DNA from: Endotrypanum monterogeii
Taxonomy: Eukaryota; Euglenozoa; Kinetoplastea; Trypanosomatida; Trypanosomatidae
Length of the DNA stretch: 64,000 nucleotides
Reading direction: 5' to 3'
NCBI GenBank assembly: GCA_000333855.2
Contig: CM007336.1
Span: 2,454 to 66,453 of the forward strand
The stretch's first letter is position 1. Every line of letters begins with the position of its first letter. Under the pieces are notes generated by a model that searched no databases, had not been told where the DNA came from, and saw only the letters and a program-made list of their open reading frames with translations. The translations under genes and the position numbers were made by a program. This document shows positions 52,901 to 61,213 of this stretch, piece by piece.

Positions 52901-55900
52901 TCACTGGCGCGGCTGAGCAGCATTTGCACACCCACATCCTTCGCGGACACACTGATCCGCCTGTTGGAGTTGCCATCGTTCACAGTTGACCGCGCAATGG
53001 TCACGCCAAGCGGCAGCTCCACAGACACGTAGCCGTCATCGCCGATGCTCACGACCCCCCTCACCGCCTCCACGTTGACCATGAGAAAGAATACACCGTA
53101 GTCGCGGGAGTCGTCGTCGGCCTTGTTGCACTCTTCTCGAAACTTTGCAAATTCCACTGCAACGTCGTGAGGCACCTTTGACGCAAACAGGAGTCCAGAC
53201 GGACTCGGTTGATCGTCCTCTAATCCCTCTAGGGTTGTTGGACTGACAACGCCCAAGGAGGAGCGCCGTCCCTTAGGTCCGCGTCTCTGCTTGCGGGACG
53301 GCCACTGCCGACTTTCGGACTCGGAGGCATGCAGAGCTACCTCATCGTATTGTTCGATGCCAGAGGTGGCGGGGGCTGGGCCAGCGGGTTGCGCACCCGT
53401 GAAAGGCGATGCTCCCCATGACAAGACGGACTCACCAGGCGCATAGCCAAAGCCACCCATCTCCACATAGTTGGCACTGTCTCTACGGTCGTGTAAGCCA
53501 CCCTCGTCACTACTGGTGGCGATACGGGGAGGTGGAGTGAAGGAAGTAGATGAGGTGTGCTTTGTAGGTATGAATTCCCGCATCTCCACTGCACGTTTGC
53601 TGTGAGGGTCGTCGTACTCACTTTCCCTCCTCCCCCTGCTCAGGGTGGAAATACTGTCGGTGCGCGATACTCTCCCCTCTCCTGCCTCTGGGGTTGTGTA
53701 CGCAGTGGGAACAAGGATCTGCCCAGAGGGTCGGCGCTCATCGTGCCTCTCGGGTCTGCTGACGTTTTTATGCAGAGGGCCGGCACGGATCGCCTTTTCT
53801 GCAGACAACTCAGCAACCGAGAGTGCCTCGGCCACCTCCGCCTCCATCATGGCATCTTCAATGAGCACGTGCCTCGAAACCGCTTCTGCAACCTCCACTA
53901 GAACCATGAGTTGCTCGATGCTGACGTCCAGTGACACACCGCCGACGTGCACCTCCACCGTTTCGTGGACTTTGGGTTTCAACGGCATGCGACCAAAGTG
54001 TTTTGTCAGACCTACCGTGATGGCACCGACAACAAAATTTGACTCAGTTTTCTGCGACCGGCCATCGCGACACTTTGGAAAGCGCACTATCAGCGGAGCG
54101 AGCGAGATGGCCGTGTCTGTCACCGCAAACTGCTTGACATAGGTAAAGGTGAGCAGTCCTGTGGAGAGAGAGACCTGGGGTGCACTCTCCGTCAGGCATG
54201 CCGCAGCCGTAAGACTCATATCGACCAGCCGAACCGTCACACATATCTCCACGTCGTTGCCTACCGGCTGGGTACTCTCCTGAAAATTCTTGAACTCCTT
54301 TCGCTTGTTCTTCCCTGTAGTGGCGTGCGACTGCAGCTTCGCCAGGAGCCAAAATAATTCGTCGGGCGCGATGGTGAAGGTGTTGTCGAGAAATGTGTTA
54401 TGGAAGCACTCACATAGGACTTTCATATGAGTACCCATGAGCGTTCCGCGAAGGTTGATAAACTCGAGATCGATCTCGAAGAAGTTGTGAAGGCGCGTAC
54501 GCCCGGTGGCGCTATCAAAGTTGTCACGTGGCTGCGGCATCGACTGATTGGGTACAACGATCGTGAACTGCCCTTTCAGGCGAAACGCGTCGGCGGTCGC
54601 GCAAGGAATGTCGCTCTTTATCTGATCGTATAGTGGATGACTCGGCGGCAGGCTCAGGTACGCTTTAAGCTCGGAAGCCGAGGCCTCCATCGGCCGTGCA
54701 ACCTCGTTCTCGAAACTAAGCTGGTATTGGTCACTTGGAAACACCATGCTGAAGGATCCCGATTGTACTTTTAGCTTCACCATTATGTTGTGCTCTGGGT
54801 CGTTTGGATTTTCAGCGTACACGACGTTGTGCGTATTTGCGTTGATGTTCAGTGTTGCCCTGGACTCTAAAAATATCTCAAAACGCTTCACATTCGGAAT
54901 ACAGTCTCGAACGACGCGGTTGGCGGTATTGAACGTTTCCGTTGTGAGCGGCACATTATGATACATGCTAGCCGAGAACTGCCAATCGTTTAGCAGGTCG
55001 AGGAAGTAATCAGCGTACACCATATACCAGTAAAGCTCTATGCCGGAGATCTTCGCCAAAATGTTCCACAGCTTACGCCCATTCCAAAGTCGGTCATCCT
55101 GACGATCGAGAAAGAAATGAAGCGATTCAGCGTTGCACAATACAGCCTCTCGCTCGAGAACGCAGTTCGCCCACACAGTGACGTTCTTTGCGATGAATAG
55201 ACCCTGGAATATTTGCTTCTCCTCCTTCGGGAGGAGGTAGAAGGCGGGCTGGATATACTGAGCACCCTCCCCGATCGTTGCTACGAGCATCCCTTTCCGT
55301 TTGGAGTCGCGAATGCCGAAAGGTGGCGATGGCACGACGGCGCGCCGCTTGAACGGCACCTCCACAGTGGTCGTGCGTAAAAACATAATGAGAAGCTCAA
55401 AGCCGGCATTCGGCCGCGGTTTTCCCACCTCAAAGTTCAACTCCTCGAGTGGGAGGTAGTGAGGTGGAAGGAAGTATTGCCAGAGCTGGGTACGGCAGTA
55501 CTCCAGCCAGGGACCGTAGCGCACCACGGGAGAATCGATAAGGATCTCAACCCCGGTAGTCGGCAGCTCACCACGGCAGACCGGTTCCCCGGCGTAGACA
55601 TTAGGAGTATCCTTGTAGCAGACAAGGTGTATGGTGCTCTTGTCCTTGCCGTCCATGAAAATGCCGTAATCATCAATGAGCTCGGAGGACGACGCTGACC
55701 CAAGGAGCATCGGCTCGTAGGGAAGCTCTGTACTCGACACCAGTAAGCGTGCCCGCTCTAGTAGCGTAGAGTTCTTGACGACGTTCGACTGGGTCACGTG
55801 GCTGTCTTTCTTTGCCATTCGTATGTCTACATGACGAAGCGTTAACTCCACCACGCTGCGGTAAAGGTCGAGCGTCGGGCATCCGTCCTTCGTGAGGGAG

Positions 55901-57165
55901 ACTCGCCCCTCGCCTTGCTGAAAGGTAAAGTGCAAAAAATATGCGTGCGATGGATCGAGACTGCCAATGTCGATCTGCGCGGCGCATATCTCAATCTCAG
56001 CACACCCGATAAAGTTGAAAAACCTCTGCGCAAAAGTCGAGGAGAGGACGTTGTGTTCTTGTGCTTTTCGTGCCGCTCGGAGCTCGGCGGACTCGGGCGC
56101 GTCATCTCGTTCCTGTGCGTCCAGGACCCTCTCCTCCCCTGAGCGTCCATATTTGCCGATAACCTTAAGGAGATCAGTGAGTCTGCTTTTTCTGCGGTTA
56201 TGTTCAGCACGGGACGCCGCGGACGGGAGGGTGCATCCCTGCCCCGTGTCTCCATTACTGGCGTTAGCATTCCTGTTTTCCTTTCCGGGTGTCCCATCGG
56301 ATGCACGATCCGTGCCGACGTCAGCGGCAGCAGCAGCGGCCACAGCCAGGTCGAGGTACTTGCTGGTTGCATTGTATAGACACAGCCTGACGCCATTTAA
56401 GTGCAACTGTAGCAGACCGGCCCGGCTGCGGATGTAGACATATTTCGCATCCACTGACTTGACCACCTCATCGCCCAACCCCTCGGAGCGCATCCTCGGT
56501 TCTTGAGGATTTCCCTCTTCGGGGAAGGGGACCAAAACAGGTGCGAACCGAAAATCTCTCAACGGCGCGCGCCGCTGTCCCGGCTGCAGGAAGAGGCTGT
56601 GTCGCATGTCCGCTGGTTTGCCAACGAGCGGATCGTAAGGGGATTCCATCACACCGCCTTCCTCCCCCGCGTCCAGGTCTTCGTCCTCGTCCGGGCTGCT
56701 GGCATTCGTGTTCTGATCATCGTACTGCACAGAAACTGTCTTGGTCTCAACGTTGACAGCGACGACAGTGCCCTTGAGGTAACGCAAGTTGCGCCGCACG
56801 CGGCAGCGAGTGCCAATAAGAGCCTCGCACACCATATACTCATGAAGGCGACCCCACCGCGGATGGCGAAACCAAGAACCCCAGAAAGCAAAAGTGAGGT
56901 ACCCATCAAGAATATGCAACGACAAGTTCTCTGTATGCAAGCTGAATCCTCGGAATAACACACGGGCCTGCAAAGGCGCAATGTGTATTGCAGAGCAGCT
57001 CAGTCGAATATTACGGGGGAGCACAAGCAGGCGCAGTATGATCACCAGCCAGAAAGCGAGCGCACTGTCTACGTACAGCATCAAGCAAAAACAACATGTG
57101 AAGAGAAACGCGATCGAGAAAAAAAACTTAACAAATAAATTGGTGTCGAATTCTTTTCCCGACAT
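43951..57165 (-). CDS. BLTP1: Giant bridge-like lipid transfer protein, BLTP1/Csf1/Tweek type
   Basis: 4404 residues. BLTP proteins form a long hydrophobic groove that moves phospholipids between organelles. The N-terminus has two hydrophobic segments (about 13-32 and 36-49). These are followed by the BLTP1/Csf1 opening pattern, LPRNIRLSCSAIHIAPLQAR and LFRGFSLHTENLSLHILDGY, then a W-rich end. Further on, TTVEVPF, IELYWYMVYADYFLDLLNDW and many strand-rich repeats agree with this family. Length lies between fungal Csf1 (~3000) and human BLTP1 (~5000). Large disordered inserts rich in S, R and P occur near ~1100-1300 and ~1450-1750, and a charged coiled coil near 3000. The frame starts at 57183 with TTG; the first ATG is 57165 and the acceptor CAG lies at 57174-57172, so 57165 is the start. 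A Tudor-like insert is described in findings. Confidence 0.75.
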   Translation of the reverse strand: MSGKEFDTNLFVKFFFSIAFLFTCCFCLMLYVDSALAFWLVIILRLLVLPRNIRLSCSAIHIAPLQARVLFRGFSLHTENLSLHILDGYLTFAFWGSWFRHPRWGRLHEYMVCEALIGTRCRVRRNLRYLKGTVVAVNVETKTVSVQYDDQNTNASSPDEDEDLDAGEEGGVMESPYDPLVGKPADMRHSLFLQPGQRRAPLRDFRFAPVLVPFPEEGNPQEPRMRSEGLGDEVVKSVDAKYVYIRSRAGLLQLHLNGVRLCLYNATSKYLDLAVAAAAAADVGTDRASDGTPGKENRNANASNGDTGQGCTLPSAASRAEHNRRKSRLTDLLKVIGKYGRSGEERVLDAQERDDAPESAELRAARKAQEHNVLSSTFAQRFFNFIGCAEIEICAAQIDIGSLDPSHAYFLHFTFQQGEGRVSLTKDGCPTLDLYRSVVELTLRHVDIRMAKKDSHVTQSNVVKNSTLLERARLLVSSTELPYEPMLLGSASSSELIDDYGIFMDGKDKSTIHLVCYKDTPNVYAGEPVCRGELPTTGVEILIDSPVVRYGPWLEYCRTQLWQYFLPPHYLPLEELNFEVGKPRPNAGFELLIMFLRTTTVEVPFKRRAVVPSPPFGIRDSKRKGMLVATIGEGAQYIQPAFYLLPKEEKQIFQGLFIAKNVTVWANCVLEREAVLCNAESLHFFLDRQDDRLWNGRKLWNILAKISGIELYWYMVYADYFLDLLNDWQFSASMYHNVPLTTETFNTANRVVRDCIPNVKRFEIFLESRATLNINANTHNVVYAENPNDPEHNIMVKLKVQSGSFSMVFPSDQYQLSFENEVARPMEASASELKAYLSLPPSHPLYDQIKSDIPCATADAFRLKGQFTIVVPNQSMPQPRDNFDSATGRTRLHNFFEIDLEFINLRGTLMGTHMKVLCECFHNTFLDNTFTIAPDELFWLLAKLQSHATTGKNKRKEFKNFQESTQPVGNDVEICVTVRLVDMSLTAAACLTESAPQVSLSTGLLTFTYVKQFAVTDTAISLAPLIVRFPKCRDGRSQKTESNFVVGAITVGLTKHFGRMPLKPKVHETVEVHVGGVSLDVSIEQLMVLVEVAEAVSRHVLIEDAMMEAEVAEALSVAELSAEKAIRAGPLHKNVSRPERHDERRPSGQILVPTAYTTPEAGEGRVSRTDSISTLSRGRRESEYDDPHSKRAVEMREFIPTKHTSSTSFTPPPRIATSSDEGGLHDRRDSANYVEMGGFGYAPGESVLSWGASPFTGAQPAGPAPATSGIEQYDEVALHASESESRQWPSRKQRRGPKGRRSSLGVVSPTTLEGLEDDQPSPSGLLFASKVPHDVAVEFAKFREECNKADDDSRDYGVFFLMVNVEAVRGVVSIGDDGYVSVELPLGVTIARSTVNDGNSNRRISVSAKDVGVQMLLSRASEVAQTYLPSLQNDTSCGEYLEVLSLRASVCMRQYVAYPFDNSLEKHRQRQQQFVERNDYEHLINVPFHKAQTQRSGTPKRESGQAAATTSYEVLKADQGSPVISRAQSIAASVTEPATLPRAPLPKAAAAPNRAYRWSTSSPPANVPPPPLFMVGEFLPPTLQANLGAESEISPGITLDPTRAFLKDSEALALSSFSSSQGTPVHRQLVGEANNDSPASSTFLSLSTTLQMSERENVEESNRFATCVSATSPRSDSERSSANKDSLVENKWPYPSTLRHSGVISSATRSLSNDSDEQNSVEMKSRGGDDAAFHQRTPQRTTKAESNGQGVTRNRDGPNEGRRSGVVDTTAATMTALPTPNAHTFYRTFDKARFDDNGTCAVDYWPPQRSSGSHKVRDRTRFHAQLPVVGFYPYTKRESRAPLFFSYSKWWAMESDDNLFAWARCVADNRERSESNSTSRHLHVAFLGPLTLLVTPEAAVLGACAARLALGLKRSMHIHRCEPPTEFSPLSNHEHKRKSVTRPLLPRPHTKKSKARTQQKRWLWESNIVSVAVPTIEVKVLTHFCMSTEKSENELHATEGIYTSTIVLRNLRVLMAHNRPPTGEDMMPEASLRMSLSVRVDTIAAITQIEWEQMKREGNLRVNIPGVWYNTTKDTIAVFVLTQVVCRIKRDLWRGADGVVSNITISDTSLCMTCDFSNYIRTLICLVQDLMNDVCLRVKEDALFPENFSTTAFLPVTCPVHPKRRSSPSLVSFDASEYARSGSVREATQPSRGRYVQGRGFLKSFTLTVLETVRQGQRLVVSERNMSRLVVERPLCNFIVITPSLPRDRNVHVQVIGEVDEVFAAVFPSVLPILHPWTVPRRLDAVASNGWSSKSLRSPTSCGLPKTPRYVETAAFTPSSIKAKLTVTPSSRNDVAEPEHKGVTLTYNTAFTVHQIDLRAQESDTNYLQLMGKELTGCAESRAEGVASRECVQTEALTEAISDRLKSRLRHIANKARERAKRTRYPAPPETTEQLLLHSTISFFAQQMQGNYVADCVMDFIPHELDITLCEAPSNQSLQTQKVFTATVTDVAFVAQFSQQVNLSGDQASLQMTVRTSVFRSPYCVRATETLHPQVHALIGSWRHALQSASRKLDNWRSSDKLGGTSSLQKERGSSFATVPNLTKARHSTAITFQVQATEITGFVGLPQGIVQKFLLPQISCFTASSNGRSDLKVHLHPFTITTHNTPQASYRVVLPHLYILYAQDEIKMLSSVTVGTIAITITPLFINHTILVYEKLIDDLRTVKAAPQMYEDEGSRSATRDCSPSKDADRKKRHGNAGSSVGAASTAYPSDRGRSSERSVGFGSVPSKVTDTFRRASTLKKSSGENSAFYRSLSLDETMVGSDAAVAIAASNDAPSYANPKRRKSFLFLLHGVRLSYLTTMTTLRFTIRSLSVTAETTEENTGQTLHWVVHGSNAQAALVDRDDHNQMVATFNSLSKRTQSAPLDSHISVAYGSSHASSSGRVSDVANIMKAAHPLSGFLWGSVTLSFTLSSGKIDEFSARTALREGSSLSSYSEEMQKALLDSLINSSSKWELAVFEPLVLMRFGLDALVKKCVQETEQDIRFMKEASHLADLHASAQLQQQERFQRLQREKKRIDSFIQLAEKKRYQRLLTMTERVVHDVAERRHKGFRDISKVNDWLDVFNVRRAHKVVASVTDFMVVVPFGDAAYRSILEELPAAFDCGQVDRHIHRATCLRRGNFIPSHALKLKMDDVSFICDFEVIKQLASGVDGSQRADALDGFAALGSDAMEQNYVSSFRFNGRLLALKSHVYFSDGSPLDKSATLQDLLREAPLLGGQGVLTSFTPDEHQRALNSISVTTIEAPLRVEKKSDKTHVVMVVDVSEPKASVSSRILSIMRELAHEQVAPQAQAYVKEPHRAEMPPSSASAPAASVETANTRATHVDPVGTQVKREVVPPPPLTKKRSCLHLHVTGRLEASELAVFCHTDPGKWRAVTSASATAGGGAGKRTYTETHAMRTVVVPTARRRVGFETPALQNSRMRATMDARAAANATAHGASVSTNRSPPISESGAGIDFNSSERFLITSIPFPGVSVQTLVRRGRQDASEDVAIVRVEVRAGTIELSPSISVLAREVEICASADEKNRVVCIKKIMAFVQGMEAGVSQLRVPLHCPLMEILLPMPRAYQSVLSKSRMENVVRLRRPHTTTRTVTDMANIFSGVGESSPTDSIFASVDGKRTLGGITAVHLSITDLRLIFNSEPVASTYFTFYVDTGGSIDFVFNYFERAKVEERFLTQFPNTSLVVSMRQVRAECQTKLEVKSLEVALPEAELTISRRSGRIGLVEAVTVHLPFDLSGSEPNLTVRLHHVSQLFLVFDLWSATTLETLMTARRLFRKGDASSGGPENLSEAPLAHREAMSGALLQTKRSVTTPRHRILYLGLSGAVCIFDLGAGSTHRFTIGAANAAAEIAQDVYGSTVVSLIGRLSNTNIRSEGVLSGGIVIGDFFSRGFLIHNADDAEVFVRSPEQRTFRGAVVMRNVHVNVKERQLKDVFECKISFFEGSAMDGIGEEEYSTTDMNVLLHRSTLGVTPSTVPAFLNFVRSVSTVIAQQRRIAQTRGGQRVPFLEIGQISGGDIQLPVPDGQSPITKGSHQSSHTFSRLQSDMSLFAQNAPPPIPFMGNKLWRVPCGQLSVTLESTTVLLGAFASGEAAAGCVVLSFPSARLSFAECPCDNYNAVKKVLMIESHNVELYRPGTPRIVVMGFKGLNHFEFFTQQTLGSSDVGFTLTLRQTHPWTGNPRFRDFEEIISLIKSFTDKKNADVFHHFGRVDDAAVDTDSAKLRAPLDFPASSPTTTARASANAAFATEKAVMGAGGDRRILRALRSSKFSPQLRFGGDVSVNTEVILNWLGVTEKMLPHVVHVGLCDKLERLLSSLSDLASERVTYRRLKGNAAEKPSSATGGGDDQGSATEKSRPLSSFTNESSQIDS

Positions 57166-57171
57166 GGTGGA

Positions 57172-57217
57172 CTGAAATGGCAACGCCGTTGGGCGCGAGC
57201 GAGGGAGGGGGGGAAAT
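57172..57217 (-). promoter_or_regulatory. Trans-splice acceptor of the BLTP1-like gene
   Basis: Minus strand: CCCCCCCTCCCTCGCTCGCG tract, then the first AG in GCCATTTCAG (CAG 57174-57172). The 5' UTR is only TCCACC before ATG. Confidence 0.6.
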
Positions 57218-60200
57218 ATGGAACAGACGCAGCAAGGAGGCGGGGCACAATTCCCACTTGTCCAGCGTCAGGATGAAGAGCAACTCTGCACCCTAAAACA
57301 CGCAAAAACAAAACGGAGGCAGAGAAGGAAGGCGAGGATTTGATGGCGGAGCTGATGGTGTACCAAGCGAAGAGCTGCTCACGGGGCAGGACCCCCAACG
57401 CACAGGCCCTGCAGAGCGATTCCGCCCGTTGTGCTTTTACGTAAGACCTACCGTTAACAGAGAGACTCCAGAGAAGAGCAGCGACGTCCGCCGAGAAAAA
57501 GTAAGTACAAGCTAAGATCAATAGAGCAAGAGGAGGAGGTAGGGAGGGATAAGACGCAATAACACAGATATCAGATTATCTCTTTTCTCGACAAACGCCA
57601 AACACGCAAATAAAAACAAAAACAAAAAATCCGTAAACTGAGCGGAATGCACAGCTACAAAATAAGTCGACACGGTAGTACAGCCAAGAAAAAAAAAAAA
57701 GAACAGACAGTACACTTTCGGAATGAGTTGGGGTAACCACACTCACATGGCACAAGAGTTCTCCAAAGGGGGGGGGGGAAGGAGAAGGAGAAGGTAGCAA
57801 TGGCCGGGAGGGAGGAGTATAAAATTGACGACAGCAGTAAATCACACGGAGCAGGCGAGGGCCATATAATCAATCTCGAAATCGATTGACTCGGGCGACT
57901 CGAATTGATTACGGCTGATCCACTGCACCTATATATATATATATATATATATAGAGAGTATAGTAGTCGTTCGTGTGTAGAACAAGACGACGACTACTCT
58001 ATTACAACAAACGAAAACTAACTACCACCACTACCGACCGACGACGACNNNNNNNNNNNNNNNNNNNNACTAACTACTACGTAACGTAACGTACTTAGTA
58101 CGTACCGGGCCGGACGTCGTAACGTTAGTAGTTACGGTACGTCGTAGTACCACCTCGCACCTACTATATATATATATATATATATAGACGGAGATGTAAG
58201 CGTTCTGTGTGAACAAGAGACCGATACCATTCACAACGAAAACAAATTCCACGCCACTGCCCAGGAGACACACACAGAGAGAGAGAGAGAAAGCGAGCGC
58301 AGTCCAGCAGCAGCACAATCGCGGCAAGAGGGGGAAGCAATAAAGTCGCGTATGTAAACACCAAAGCACACAGACACACGCGCCGTAGTATCCCCGCACG
58401 ACGATTAAAAAATATAGGTTATGCAGGAGTTCTCGATGGCGAGCCTTTAGGCAGCAGTGTCTTCTCGAGGCTACTGTGGTTCGCTTATGGATCTCTTCTC
58501 TCCCCCTTGTACTCGCTTTGTTGCCTCGGCCTCTGTAGTGGTGAGAATGGTAAGATCGGCTCGGTCTGCTTTCCACCCTCTCAATTGCAGCTCCACACGG
58601 AGCGTCTTCTCTCTCTCTCTCTCACACCCTTTCCTTCTCGCTGATACTGGAAAAACAGTCAGCCACCTTTTGTGCAAACAACAACAACAACAAAAAAAAA
58701 CAAGATCCCAGTTCACCTGAGAACTGCACCTCTTCTCCTCCTCGACGTCAAGTGAAGACAAATAGAACAGCAGCAGTAATAATAATATGGTGTAATTAAG
58801 GGAGAAGGGGAAAAGGTGCAAGATAGAGAGGATACACACTCAACACACAGACACACACACACACAACAAAAAAAAAAAACGAGCCTAATGTCACGAGCTG
58901 CGAGGCTTCTTTTTTTTTTTTTGCGTATCGAATAACTGAAATAGTCAGAGGCTTCTATGCGGCAGTGCACCTTTGTGGTGAGGTTGCGTTTGAAATAGTA
59001 TCAAATGTTTTATATCTGTGTATCTACGTGCATTCGTATATACATCTGAGGGGCTGCAAAACGATTTGACGGCAGAACAAGTAATCGGTGTGGGAAGGAA
59101 GGAAGGAAGGAGGGGGAGAGAGCAGAGCAGAGGGGAGGGGAGGGGAGAGCCAAGCGGTTGTCCGGATGTAAGGAGAGAACCTTGGTGTGGGGTATGATCC
59201 TTCCGCAACTGTGGAAGAACTCACACACACGCACACGCATACACTGGCCTTTCTGCAGGCCAGGAAGATTTGTTGGTAAAAGCAAGCGGGGGCAAAGCCT
59301 ACGCGCGCCGCAGCGAAGACACTAAGTAAAAAATATTTAAAAAAGAAGCGGCAATGAGACCCTGCCGTCTGCCCGCTTGATAGTCCCTTGGCCGCTTCCT
59401 CACCCACTGTCCCAAGATCCAGCCGTCGCAACAGAAAAGAGATAGTGACAAAGCACCAGACACACGCAAGAACCGTGCAGCAAAAGGATCCCACCACAGG
59501 GTCACGGGGCGAACGAGTCGAGAGAGCGATGCTGCCCAAACAAGCCCTCAGCCAGGGTCACAGCAGGAGCAACGCAAAACCGAATATAGCCACAGAGGAG
59601 AGCGCGGAGTGAAAAGGGGGTGAAGGGCGGGAAACACAAAAATATGTGTGAGATAGCGGCTGTATCAGCACTCGCAGCAAAATTGGCGAGGGCAGTATAC
59701 GCGAGGAACCGTTTTTAAGCGGCAACAGAGGAGGCAAGAAGAAGAAGCAGAAGCTGATGGAGGAGGTCTACAGAGTTGATTTAGTGGAATGGCAGTATGT
59801 TCCCTCAAAGAGTGACCAAGAGGTGAAGGAGAGAGAAACAGGTGAGGTGAGAAATGTGCAGACAAATAAAAAAAAACCTTTGCCACCATCAGCTGCCTGG
59901 TCAGACCGTTGACACAACACACCCCTACTCCACTCCTCCTCCTCACGTATTATGGGAAGGAATACGTTGCCGTTGCCCGTTTTCAGCGCAAGCGGGGAGG
60001 GGAAAAAAAGGTGCTACAAAGTCAGTGTGCCTCCGCGCACACAAGTGAAAGGCAACTGTAGAAACTCTATTTTTTTCTTTTTTACAAGTGTGAAAGTGAG
60101 GCAGAGGGGGGGTAGACACACAGAGACGAGGCACACACTAGGATAGAAAGCAAAATCTTCGTGTGCAAAAATAAGTTTAGGATACAAGCGACACAGTTGC

Positions 60201-60424
60201 TGCACGGTAGCAATCTTTCTCGACCGACGTCTCATGAATGCACATATGTCCACATGGCCGTCGAGTAAAGCCGTGGCCATGGCTTTACCGCGAAGCTCTC
60301 ACGATGTATTAGACGCACCGCGCGCTACCATGACCTGCGTTACCTACCGCCGCTCAACGAAAGTGCTCCACCAGTTGCGCTGTGACCTACATTACCTCGC
60401 ACCGCGAAGCATCCCTTCAAGGAC
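57218..60424. other. Intergenic region containing an N gap
   Basis: About 3.2 kb. It has a poly-A run at 57689-57700, a G10 run at 57769-57778, (TA)n at 57931-57952 and 58164-58186, a 20-N gap at 58049-58068 flanked by flow-order-like noise, a (GA)n/(CA)n patch, and A/T homopolymers near 58866-58921. No convincing gene on either strand. Confidence 0.5.
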
Positions 60425-61213
60425 TCACCTCGAGCCGAATGCCGTACGTTTTGTGGGTGGCTGTGCGTTGCTGCCGTCATCCGTGTCGGTGTTGTCCTCC
60501 TCACTTGACGAGTGATCCAGCGCGAAGCGCGACCGCCGTGCACCGACTACAGCAGTCTTTGCCTCTGCCAGCTCCGTCGCCTCGCGACTCCTCTCCAAGT
60601 CCGCATACTTTCGTGCTACGCCCTTGGCTGAGACACCGCTGCCAGTCACGTTGCCCGCATTACGGCCGCGGTTCACGTTTGGAATTGCCCGGCTACGGTG
60701 GAGTTGCGCATATGTTTCCCGCTCTGATGCCGTGAAGGCGCCGCCCTTCTTCTGAACACTACTGAAGAAGAGAATGCTGCCCCCTTCCGTGGCGGAGCTG
60801 CCGGACCGAACGACGGTGGCACCATGCTGGGCCGGTTGCGACTGAACCGCATCGTGCGGTGTGACGTACGAGGACAACTTCGTACGTGGTGCATCCGGCA
60901 TGAAGGGGGGCGTTATGCTGCTCAGTCTGGAGGCGATGAAGGAGCTACGTTCCCCTTCTCCAGTGCACTGAGACCCTCGAACACCTGAATTGTTTTGCCA
61001 TCGTGTAACTTGACCACGGCCGCGACCCCTCGTTGGCCCACTTTGATGTGGCGAGAAGGTATTCGATGGGGCGACACCGCTATTGTAGTTGGCGTTGCCG
61101 TAGGGTCTTTGGTGCTGTGGTCGACTAACGTGGTAAGATGAGTCATGACTGACTCCAGTGTTGGGTAGCGAAGTGTTGTACGGCTTTGGCGTACGCGACT
61201 GCTGATCTGACAT
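60425..61213 (-). CDS. Hypothetical protein with RG motif
   Basis: 262 residues; function unknown. It is almost fully hydrophilic and probably disordered. It has a TRGRGRGQVTRWQ stretch near 62-74 that could bind RNA or be an arginine-methylation target. A basic/helical region (ARKYADLERSREATELAEAK) follows around 200, and an acidic cluster SSSEEDNTDTDDGS lies near the end. The ATG is the first in frame. A CT-rich tract on the minus strand at about 61278-61325, followed by an AG near 61275, fits trans-splicing. A PRMT gene elsewhere in the window is a coincidence, not evidence of a link. Confidence 0.55.
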   Translation of the reverse strand: MSDQQSRTPKPYNTSLPNTGVSHDSSYHVSRPQHQRPYGNANYNSGVAPSNTFSPHQSGPTRGRGRGQVTRWQNNSGVRGSQCTGEGERSSFIASRLSSITPPFMPDAPRTKLSSYVTPHDAVQSQPAQHGATVVRSGSSATEGGSILFFSSVQKKGGAFTASERETYAQLHRSRAIPNVNRGRNAGNVTGSGVSAKGVARKYADLERSREATELAEAKTAVVGARRSRFALDHSSSEEDNTDTDDGSNAQPPTKRTAFGSR

